Part shown: positions 55,401 through 64,000 of the stretch, one piece after another
How the letters are laid out: each line of letters starts with the position of its first letter
Numbering within the stretch: position 1 is the stretch's first letter
Assembly: GCA_023078685.1 (NCBI GenBank)
Contig: JALGAS010000006.1
Span: 2,976,001 to 3,040,000 of the forward strand
Direction of reading: 5' to 3'
Source: Neopestalotiopsis rosae
Taxonomy: Eukaryota; Ascomycota; Sordariomycetes; Amphisphaeriales; Sporocadaceae
DNA length: 64,000 nucleotides
Program-made: the position numbers and the translations under genes
The notes under the pieces: model-generated
Database searches by the model: none
What the model saw: only the letters and a program-made list of their open reading frames with translations
Told to the model about the DNA's origin: nothing

Positions 55401-57817
55401 TGACGTGTGATGGCGGTGACGAAGAAAGTCCAAGGGTGCTGTTGGCCTCAGCCGCATCCTATCGCCGAACTCAGAGTGTCGGCCTTGGGTTGTATCGCAT
55501 CGCCATTGCCTTGGATGCACATCACATATAGCGGCTCAAGTTCCGCCCTCCCTTTTTGGTTTTTTCACGGTCGCGCCGTCGCGTTGCAGCAGCCATGAGG
55601 CATGCACATAAGCGTTGGTCGCGTGGCATGGCATTCCGGTGGATTTGGGGAAAGAATGTAATGTCTCGTGGCAGTTTGCCAGGAACGGCATTCACAACAG
55701 TGAGTTCCCGGGCCCGCCAGCACAGCAGGTAAGGTCAGCATTTGGGGCCAAAATTGTTTGGAACACCGGCAGGTCACCGACGTTCCCACTGCATTCCTCC
55801 CACTAGAGGACAGAAAATTACTGCATTGCTGTCGGGACCGAGAAGTAAGTAGTCAAGTTGCCAAGTCGTCGATACTCAAAAATAGTCGCGACGGGAGCAG
55901 CAAGAACTGATTAGGTAAGAAAAGTCACGTCATGTACCCAAGTAGAGGTTTGCAATGCTTGCAATAGTAAAATCGCACTGCCGAGTTATACGGTAATTCT
56001 GTTGCCTGAATGGAGGATCTACCCGCCCGTCTGTACCCTTTACCTCAGATCATGCCACAGCCGCTAATGGATATTCATCTATCGCGGCCCAAACGTCCGG
56101 GTCGCGAAGCTCTCTATGAATGGTTATTATGCTGTGTAAAGGGACGGAAAGACTGCCGAGATGTTTACCAGATCCTCGGATCCGACCCACGGTGGCACGA
56201 CGATCTGCACTGACATGCACTCACGATGCTTTAAAAAGAATGTTGACCAAGGATTGATTTAAAGGTTCTTACAGTGGATATGCTTGAAAGTACAGAATAC
56301 TAGTGGATCCACAGGCCCTAGAAGATGAAATCCCGTTGCCCGTGTCCCGGCTCTTCCACCTGGATGACTTACTATGGGCGCTGTACACGGTGGACTGCTA
56401 GACTGTCACCTGGAGCCTATGACACTAAAAGCCTTAGTAACCTAAGGTTAGAAGATGAATCACATATCAGCAACGACGCGCTGCACTCCCATTCTGGCCA
56501 CGCCTGTACCACGTTGGGAAATACCATTATAATGCTTACGTCGCATTGCATCTTGACCTAATAGAGATTTTCACATTCGCGGCCCCCAAAACTCAATTGA
56601 CGGAAAGCTAGAATTCCCGACAAGGCGGATCGGCACTGGCATTGTCTCCCTGCTGGCTTGAGTTTTGAGCGCATCATCTGCTCCAGTGTAGATTCGTCTG
56701 AAAAAAGACTATGATACTATACTGACCTATTCTGCCTCGTCCTTTGTTGTTGCAAATCCAACAATCCAGTGCATTTATTCTGCTGCCTGACTACCGAGGC
56801 GGGGCTGTGCATGCCTATACGCTGAGCGTGTGAAAAATAAGCATTGTTATCCGATGTCCAGTTCCTGGCCCAGCTGATGCCATAAGGAAGCAAGGCATCC
56901 GCCAATTCCCAGCAGCTTGGCTTCGCTCGCTTACGGGTCCTAAATCTTGGTTCCAAAAACGGAACAAGATCCAATGGCCCCCAATTGTAAAGGACACCGC
57001 ATGCCGGATCTCACAGTTTCTCATCAATCCTTCGAGAAGTGGGACCCTGTGTGCATACGTAGTTCCCTGAAATCCCATAGTCACAATTTCAAATCATGGT
57101 CAATGTGATTGTGTAATCTTCTTTACGCTTGACACATTGCGCAATTCTGAGAGAGTACGCAGCAGATCGATACTCTAGTTACAAAGAACATGTTCTGGCG
57201 CAAGAAAATACCCAGCTTTAATTAATGATTAAGCAGAGTACTTAGAATACAGAAGGAAGTTTTGAACTACCCAGGCAATTGCTATCTGCAGCGCTACGGT
57301 CCGTGATGCCCTTGCACAACATGCAGACTTGTGGCACCATCCACTGTTTGTGTACAGGGGAAGATCATGGTACTTACTCGGGTATTGACCACTGGGGATC
57401 TATAGGGCTGATTAGCTAAACGGCGCAGGAACACCTCAGCCATGGGAACAGCCGAAATATGTCGTATCACCAGCTCTGGATCATGGCAGTACGCCTTGGA
57501 GTTTTATCCCTGTCGCTTGCGAAAAGATTCTTGCTCATATACCTTGGGGCTATCATGCAACGTGCCGTCCTTTGCGAGCATGAAACTCTCATGTCTGTAC
57601 TCCAGAGGCTGTCTGATGGGGCCAGCCTGGGACGGTAATAGAAACAGCACTTCGACTTCCGACCAACTTGGCATCACATCAACAGTCATCCGATGTAAAT
57701 CCTGTTATGTACGGCAGGAAATTAGTATGCTCGTCCACCGAACAGGATTCAACACCGTACTCATCAAAGCAGGAAGATCGACCTCGGCATCCTATACATG
57801 ATATTACTTAAGTTACG
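52421..57817. other. Gene-poor intergenic region, about 5.4 kb
   Basis: The first ~250 bp are the promoter and leader of the secreted repeat protein. The rest has only short ORFs (127 codons at most, 53167-53550 plus), none with recognisable domains. A GTAG microsatellite-like run lies near 53612-53626. I saw no transposon remnant or RNA gene. Confidence 0.45.
52631..52640 (-). promoter_or_regulatory. Probable TATA box of the secreted repeat protein gene
   Basis: The minus strand reads TATATAAGAG about 210 bp upstream of the ATG, with a CCAATTG element just upstream. The leader then carries a T-rich tract (52447-52459 on the complement) and a CAAAATG start context, which suits a strongly expressed gene. 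Confidence 0.45.
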
Positions 57818-59329
57818 ATGGAGATCTTTAGATCATCGCCGCCCTTGAAGGCGGAACCAGACAATGATGAATATAGAAAAGAGCTCTTGAAGAACACTAG
57901 CAATCGATCCAGCCAGTCTCGACTCGTCTCGGAGGAGAAAATGGACGAGCTCACATCGAACATACGCGTAGCGGTTATCGGTGGTGGACTGAATGGAGCG
58001 ATTCTCCTTCGCGGACTTCTACGCTACCCCCATATAGCAGCAGACTTGTACGAAGCTCGTCCATCATGCAAAGAAGAACTACCAGGCATGGATCTAAGTC
58101 CCCTTTCGCAGGTCATTCTTCACGTCATTGACCCAACCTTGGACGACTGCCTGAATCGCTCCGGTGCTACATACACGACCTCGGAAATACGCATAGCTAC
58201 GGGCTCGCTTGCCGGACAACGAGTACATGTGAATCACCAATTGACCAGTGGTAAGAGAGCTGTAAGCCGCCAGGCCCTGCTTTCCGAAGTCTTGTCTGGC
58301 ATTCCTCCACGCATGGTACACCTGAACACCAGAGTAACTTCCATCTCCGAGTCATCATCGCCGGGTCATGGCCTTACCCTCTCGTTCGCCGACGGTTCCC
58401 AGAAGAAGTATGATCTGGTTATTGGCGCCGATGGAGTGCGCGGTATAACACGGAATTACATCCTCGGGCCCGACGACCCAGCACAAATTCCAAGGCCTTC
58501 AGGCCTTTGGACTCTGCCCATCAAGGTGGCCGCAGACAGAGCCAGACAAGTGATCGAGCCCGAGGTACTGGATCCTAGGAGTCCACGACAGATCACGTGG
58601 GTTGGTGACGGCACGATGATGCAGCACGGTCTCATAAGCAACGGAAGGGAAGTGCAAATCACGACGGCAGCAGTCCAGCATGGCCTTATAGATGAGCCAT
58701 CCTGGATCAAACTATACACACCAAGCGAATACGAGCAAATGTTCTCGAGCAATCAATGTGTGCCCTGCCAAGGCATAGTTCAGGTACGAGTGGTCATCAC
58801 ATCCAAACGTCCACAGTTTCCATGAAATAGCATAAACTAATGATACCAAAATTCTCTTTAGCTCGTACAAAGTATATACACCATTTCCATCGCGGCCATC
58901 TGCCAAATGCAATACCCACCGACCACAACCTACTCCACCCGCAACGCCTGCCTCATCGACAGTGCCGCTCACGGCAGCAGCTCCTCATCCTCGTCCTCCC
59001 TCGTCAACGGGCCCGCGGTGCTCGCCCTGGAGGAGGCGCTGATCCTGACGACGCTGCTGGGGCGAGCGACCTCGCGCGCCGACGTGCCCGCCGCCCTGCG
59101 CGCCTACGACGAGGTCTGCCGCCCCCGCGCGGAGCTGGTGGTGCGCGCTTCGGCCGACGCGGCGATGCTGCTGGCTGGTCGCGGGCCCGGCGTTGGCCTT
59201 GACCCGGTGCGGCTGGCGGGCGCGCTGGAGGCGTCCTTTGGCGTGGTTGAGAACTTGGACATCAAGGCTTACTGTCTCATGGCCATTGAGATCATGGATC
59301 GTCTTTCGCATGCGAGGCATCATTGGTGA
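57818..59329 (+). CDS. FAD-dependent monooxygenase, divergent
   Basis: Model join(57818..58783,58862..59329), 477 aa; the 78-nt intron has a CTAATGAT-like branch region and TTTAG acceptor. GxGxxG is present as GGGLNG. The start at 57818 gives a 41-residue hydrophilic extension; the Met at 57941 (MDELTSNIRVAVIGGG) fits the family better. The mid-protein DG motif VIGADGVRGITR is intact. The usual GDAAHA motif reads DSAAHG (355-360), followed by a run of eight serines (361-368), so the FAD-contacting Asp appears shifted or replaced. Exon 2 is much more GC-rich than exon 1. It is probably a salicylate-hydroxylase-type relative; activity is doubtful until tested. Confidence 0.75.
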
Positions 59330-60959
59330 ATTTCCTGATGTTTGATATCATGTGTATATCTAGAACTCATTGCAGCATACCTACCTTTGGTCGTGCTCTT
59401 TCTTATTCACTTTCTGATTCAAGTTTTTGTTTTCTTCAGGCTAGAATGGAGTTTTTGGTGGTGGGACAGAACAACTTTTGCACGATGCTGAGGCTGAGTT
59501 AGTTTCGCTTTGATGAACTTATGTATATTTGAAGGAATTTTCCTATGTTTATCGTTTCCTTAGATTTAAAGATCCAACTTTCGAGCGACAACCCAAGTCC
59601 ATGGTTGGCGGGTTCGCCGTTTAGCGGCGCGGAAGCTGTTTTGGTAGCAATTTTAGTCCCCTCAAACCGAATGGACACTGGGTCCCAAGTAGAGACATAG
59701 ACGTCATGTGTGATAAAGTGGAATGAGGTCAAAGCCATATCACACAGGCAGGAACATGGGCTTGCAAGGTTGTATGTTAAGCAATTCTTTGTCTCTATTT
59801 CCTATTCGCGAATTCCATTCAGAACTTGAAACTGGGCCTTACTGGATTCGAAAGTATGATCCTGGGTATCGGGGAATCTGAAGAAGCTACAAACGTTTCT
59901 AGACACAGACTGTTGAAGACTCAAATTCTATTCTCTCGATATGTGATCTTCTATCTATGGTACATCAGATAGACAGTAATTTTTACTGCTTGCAGCTGCA
60001 TATTTGGACTGGTGCAAAGCACTCCCTGAACAACTTAATACTGCTATGCACCGATCTTGGGGAGCAACCAGTAGAGGCACATGCACAACGAACACTGTGC
60101 CTGAGCCGCTAGCGGGAAACCCACCAATACAGATGCCTAAAGGGTTTTTTTGATGCGCTACTTGTGGCTTTGCGTTGTGGCGCCTTCCGGAATACACGCA
60201 GGAAGGATAATCAAGTCTGTGTCTTTGCCATCATTGCGTAGGTCAAGTAAATCGAGGTTATCTTTCTTTCTACTCTTCATTTCGGATAATGATGGTATGA
60301 CTTTAGGAAAGAATCGAAGCCGAAATTTTCTTCACTGCAATTTTAGGTCACGGTAAGCAGTTGGTCTCAGTACAGGATCAAGGTGTCCACAAACTGCGCC
60401 TTGATAACATGACGAACAAATATTGAAGCGCATTGATCCTTAAAGGTGATAATTCTTAAATCTAGCGCCTTCTTTCTCATATCCTTAAGGGAAGAAAAAG
60501 GCCTTAGACAAAACATAAACTAGTCCCTCACCGGCACAAAAAGGGTTCGCCGGTTGCTGCGCCTGGCGGGGATGAGTCAAGCGGCCGTTAGGTACTTGTG
60601 GCCAGTGCATAGCAGGTCTCCGCTAGTGCCTGGTTATACCCTCAGGCAAATGAGAATGGCGATGTCGAGCTTGAATATAAAATCTCAATACATTCCTGTA
60701 ACTTCTCAAACATTATACTCTATACATACCAGTCTACCTTGTTCCTCGTTGGTTTCTTTAATCTTCACCTCGGCAGGTCGTGCGAGTTTATCGTCACTCA
60801 CGACTGTTCTGGGGCATGGATTGGGTCCCCATCCACCACTAAGACCCATCATTATCCTCCAGGACAATCACGGCGAATCACTTTGGGCAACCAGCCGTGA
60901 AAGTCCTCTGATCAACTGAAGGGTATATTTGAGGGTCTCTTCTCTTCAAAATCGTCAAT
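59330..60959. other. Intergenic region
   Basis: About 1.6 kb between the monooxygenase and the E2/F-box gene. ORFs are short. The last ~250 bp have pyrimidine-rich stretches as in fungal promoters. No RNA gene seen. Confidence 0.45.
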
Positions 60960-62972
60960 ATGCCTCAAGATACCCCAAGTCCGCTTCTCTCCCAGAGGCT
61001 TTTGCAAGACCTCCATGAGCTACGCCGCAAGCCATATCCCAACATCGACGTTCACATCAACGATGAGGATTTGACAAAATTTTGTCTCATCCTCTCACCT
61101 CCGCGATGGGATAGGATGCATCTGACCGTGGATCGATTGCAAAAATTTCCATTGAGTCCTCCGAGAATTCGAATGGATTCAAGGGTCATCCATCCAAACG
61201 TATTTGGCACTTACATTTGCGCCTCCATCCTCAACACAAGCGAGGGCTACACGCCGGCATATACCTTGAAGAACATTGCTATTCAAATACTCAGTTTCTT
61301 CGCTAGTGAAACACTCGAGCAGGTTGGATCGGGAGAAGAAGTCGATATCAACGCCTACCGCACAAAGCGGAACCCAAGAAATTTGGGGATTATGGGCGCA
61401 GCGGAGGATAACTTTTGTTGCGATACATGCAAATTCGGACCAGACAGCCGCAAGGAACTTGGAAAGAGAGTTGTACCCGGTGCTGTTTACGTTGGAGAGC
61501 CTACACCACCAAGAAAGGGAAGAAGGAACAGAAAGTCGAAGATGTCGACAGATGCTACTTCCTCAGAAGGTGGATCAAGCACATCACAATCGACCGAGCC
61601 ATCAGCACGCCTTGTATTCGGCGATTACGATCTCGCAACCTTGCCCATTGACACTGTCCCGAACGAGATTCTCCTCAAGATCCTGCACCAGGTCGAAGAA
61701 TTTGAGGATCTCGTCAACCTGGCAATTGCCTGGCCGCGAGTGAGTCGAGTCATTACCAAGTTCGACGTCCTGCGCCAGCGCGAGTTGCAGTGCTTTGTCC
61801 AGAAGAAGACATACCACGATGTCAATCTCGGTGTTGGAATTGCGGCAAAAACCAAGAGTATTCGGTCAGAGTTTGACCTGATATCCGAAGAAGCCTACAA
61901 TAACCTGGAAGTACGGGAGTCGATCCACCATGTTCCATTCCGCTGGTGGTTGCCCCTGCCCATCTCTAGGCCTCACTGGGCACGGGTTCGCGGTCAGGCA
62001 CGCGAGACCTTGCGGCATTTGAGGCTTGGAGGAAGTGTCAAGAACCCGACAATTGCCGATGTCATCTACCAGTTCATGACCGACATTGTCGTCAAGCTGA
62101 ACAATGTCGGCGCGGGCTACGATGATCCCAAGTCGACCTTGACACACGCCTCGGACAAGGCCATTGAGTCGTATTTCCACCTCTTTCACCTCTTAGTCTG
62201 CCTCGCCACCGAGGACCCCTCCATCGTCCGGTCCGCCAACCGCCTCCTCACTTCGTTCCGCGACGGCCGCCGCTCCAAGTCCGCGGCCCCGAACCTCGGC
62301 CAGCTGATCGTCGCCCTGCTCATCAGCGACGTCGAGGTGACGCACGAGCTGCGCAAGGCCATTGTCGCCGAGGCCATCCTGCGCAACGTCGTGTGGACGC
62401 TGCAGCAGCGTCCCGAGCTCGCCTACCGCGAGCCCGACGCCGTCTCGGCCTACCGCCTCGACGAGACCTTTGCCGCCTCGCGCACCTCGTACCGCCTGCT
62501 CATGTTCTCTGAGCTCTTTCGCCGCACCGCGCGTCCCGATCACGCCCGCCCGCTGGCCGACATCCGCGAGGAGCTGTTTGACCGCCACGGCGGCCCGCCT
62601 CCGGGCGCGGCCAGCCGCGTCGCCGCCGAGGTGCGACGCCTGCACGGCGTGGCCGACTTTGCCCAGTTCATGCGCGAGATGGGATTTGAAAGCGTCCCGA
62701 CCGCGGCCAACTTTACCGGATACCTGCGCCGCACCCTCGACGAGAGCGTCAAGGCTGGCTACACGGGCGAGCCCATCAGTCAGGCTCAGGCGCTCGTGCG
62801 CCGGCTCCGGTGGGATCCCAACGTAGGCATTCGCCCAGAGCTCCGGGCCATGTACATGAGCTTGGTTATGGAGGATGGCACATTGGCACTGCCGAGGGCC
62901 AAGCAAAAGTTGCCCAGCTTCTTTCCCCCGGGACGGAGACGGGATGTGCGTCAACGTGGGAACGGTCGATGA
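60960..62972 (+). CDS. E2-type ubiquitin-conjugating fold fused to an F-box protein
   Basis: Intronless, 670 aa. Residues ~10-118 form a UBC fold: RLLQDLHELRRKPYPNIDVHINDEDLTKF, FPLSPPRIRM, the HPN triad at 79-80 and 78, and the likely active-site Cys87 in GTYICASIL, then YTLKNIAIQILSFF. A small Cys-rich patch (CCDTC, 153-157) and a basic, Ser/Thr-rich linker follow. An F-box lies at about 226-265 (LPIDTVPNEILLKILHQVEEFEDLVNLAIAWPRVSRVI). The C-terminal ~400 residues are helical with an RWWLPLP segment and no repeat I can name. Known biology: F-boxes bind Skp1 in SCF ligases and E2s supply ubiquitin. Having both in one chain is unusual; the UBC insert near residues 46-60 is shortened, so activity is uncertain. 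Confidence 0.8.
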   Translation: MPQDTPSPLLSQRLLQDLHELRRKPYPNIDVHINDEDLTKFCLILSPPRWDRMHLTVDRLQKFPLSPPRIRMDSRVIHPNVFGTYICASILNTSEGYTPAYTLKNIAIQILSFFASETLEQVGSGEEVDINAYRTKRNPRNLGIMGAAEDNFCCDTCKFGPDSRKELGKRVVPGAVYVGEPTPPRKGRRNRKSKMSTDATSSEGGSSTSQSTEPSARLVFGDYDLATLPIDTVPNEILLKILHQVEEFEDLVNLAIAWPRVSRVITKFDVLRQRELQCFVQKKTYHDVNLGVGIAAKTKSIRSEFDLISEEAYNNLEVRESIHHVPFRWWLPLPISRPHWARVRGQARETLRHLRLGGSVKNPTIADVIYQFMTDIVVKLNNVGAGYDDPKSTLTHASDKAIESYFHLFHLLVCLATEDPSIVRSANRLLTSFRDGRRSKSAAPNLGQLIVALLISDVEVTHELRKAIVAEAILRNVVWTLQQRPELAYREPDAVSAYRLDETFAASRTSYRLLMFSELFRRTARPDHARPLADIREELFDRHGGPPPGAASRVAAEVRRLHGVADFAQFMREMGFESVPTAANFTGYLRRTLDESVKAGYTGEPISQAQALVRRLRWDPNVGIRPELRAMYMSLVMEDGTLALPRAKQKLPSFFPPGRRRDVRQRGNGR

Positions 62973-63356
62973 CAGAGCCCCGCGTCATGATGTTGCAATG
63001 ACTTGCTAGCTGCAACTCTTGTGAAAGACACGATTGGCTTTTGTATAGACAGGCTTGGTGATAGAGCCTGAAGAATACATGTAAAAGCCCAATACTCTCG
63101 AGCAACAGTATTTTTAGATCTACAACTGGGCTGGAAGAATTGCCTAGTCAGAATAGAAAATAATTAGACTCATTAAACCAAAAATTCTGCATTCTTGCAC
63201 GTCAATATGGTCTTATTTGATTTCATTCATAGATTCGGTTGAATACATTGTCCGTGACTACATGCCATCCTAAGGCCTCCACCACCGTCATGGATTACAA
63301 CTTCGGCACTGGCACTAATGTCGATACTCGTCCAATGCCATATCCAGGGTCCCTTT
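62973..63356. other. Convergent intergenic region
   Basis: About 0.38 kb, AT-rich, between the E2/F-box stop and the LPMO stop. No gene. Confidence 0.5.
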
Positions 63357-64000
63357 CTAACAGGTAAAGACACTAGGTCCAGCAGGCTGATAGGCTTTGC
63401 CGCCGTTGCTATAAATGTTGATGAGGATACCAGGGTCGCTGGCGCTGTAGGCGCCGGGAAACGACACCAGGTCCGAGGGTGTCTTGCTGCCGGAGCCGCC
63501 CGTGACGCTGAGCTGCGCGCACGACAGGTAGAACTGCGCGCCGCCAGTGGTCGAGGCCGAGTGCAGCGCCACGTGCTCGACGCGGAATAGGTATTGGCCG
63601 TCGGCGAGGCAGGATGGGATGGTAAAGCTGACTTGGGTTTTGCCTGTGATTTAGATTTCTCGGTTAATGGGTAGCCCTCCTATCAATAGTCTACTTTGAA
63701 GACTTCCTTCGAGCTGTCTTTGGAGCAGGGTCGGACTTACCTTCAGAAGGCCAGGTGTACTGACTGCCCGAAACGGTCACGGCGTCTTGGTAGACCTTGA
63801 ACCACACGGCACCTGAGCCGTCCCAGTTGGCAACGTCGGTCCCCGCGGGCGCCTTGGCCATATAGGCCGACAGGGAGCCCTGGTGGTAGATGCTCGGGGC
63901 CACGACCCAGGTGATGGTGCTGCCGGCCTTGAAGTCTTGCGTCACGGCGCCCTCGTTGCCCGCGGCGAGCTGGTAACACCGTATGGCGTCCGACGTCACG
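63357..64000 (-). CDS. AA9 lytic polysaccharide monooxygenase, C-terminal part
   Basis: Partial model complement(join(63357..63643,63741..>64000)); the 97-nt intron (GTAAGT/CAG) sits within SEGK/TQVSF. The N-terminal His brace lies beyond the window edge. Visible AA9 features are the [10 protein letters not shown] segment, [19 protein letters not shown] (the strand with the second copper His), [26 protein letters not shown], and [17 protein letters not shown] with the axial Tyr. It ends with a Cys four residues after PAGPS and has no visible CBM1. The family cleaves cellulose or related polysaccharides oxidatively with copper. It is convergent with the E2/F-box gene. Confidence 0.88.

Noticed and set aside
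62193..62954. 253-codon minus-strand ORF
   Set aside because: Antisense of the GC-rich C-terminus of the E2/F-box gene.
1..64000. CRISPR arrays, phage or prokaryotic operon structure
   Set aside because: Gene structure is eukaryotic throughout and no spaced direct-repeat array was seen.

Overview
This window is nuclear DNA of a filamentous ascomycete (Pezizomycotina). The evidence is short introns (about 50-110 nt) with GTRAGT-like donors, CTAAC/CTGAC branch sites and YAG acceptors; nuclear tRNAs, two of them with introns at 37/38; and typical fungal families: Zn2Cys6 regulator, fungal-trans regulator, two PTH11/SAT4 rhodopsin-like receptors, Och1 mannosyltransferase and AA9 LPMO. I cannot name the species from sequence alone; a Sordariomycete is my best guess. 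I rebuilt the multi-exon genes by hand, requiring GT-AG borders and an unbroken frame, and the summed exon lengths are divisible by three in each complete model.

Layout. 0-10 kb: the 3' end of a 3-dehydroshikimate dehydratase-like gene, a membrane-anchored GH3 beta-glucosidase, a convergent secreted purple acid phosphatase, tRNA-Asn, and a PTH11/SAT4 membrane protein. 12-20 kb: an acyl-CoA synthetase with an unresolved 5' exon, an Och1-like GT32 enzyme, and a small conserved low-complexity protein. 20-28 kb: quinolinate phosphoribosyltransferase (NAD synthesis) convergent with an intracellular type-B carboxylesterase, an orphan 113-aa ORF, an alpha/beta hydrolase, and an FAD monooxygenase. 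29-36 kb: a secreted nine-exon GMC oxidoreductase, tRNA-Gln and tRNA-Val, and a secreted eight-exon six-hairpin glycosidase. 40-48 kb: a second PTH11/SAT4 protein, a small Zn2Cys6 protein followed by a separate fungal-trans protein with no zinc cluster, and a tartrate/D-malate/isopropylmalate-type dehydrogenase. 49-52 kb: an S33/TAP-like alpha/beta hydrolase and a small secreted Gly/Ala/Asn-rich repeat protein. 57-64 kb: a divergent FAD monooxygenase, a protein joining an E2 ubiquitin-conjugating fold to an F-box, and the 3' part of an AA9 LPMO.

Function. There is no PKS/NRPS core and no obvious co-regulated pathway. The theme is carbon and phosphate acquisition at the cell surface (beta-glucosidase, acid phosphatase, six-hairpin glycosidase, GMC oxidase, LPMO), with sensing (PTH11) and local regulators. 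Long gene-poor stretches (35.7-40.1 kb and 52.4-57.8 kb) show no gene I can support.

Most worth a second look: the E2/F-box fusion; the neighbouring half-regulators (zinc cluster only, and regulatory domain only); the secreted repeat protein whose intron sits exactly at the start of its duplicated ten-residue module; and the CCGG-type palindromes upstream of the dehydrogenase.
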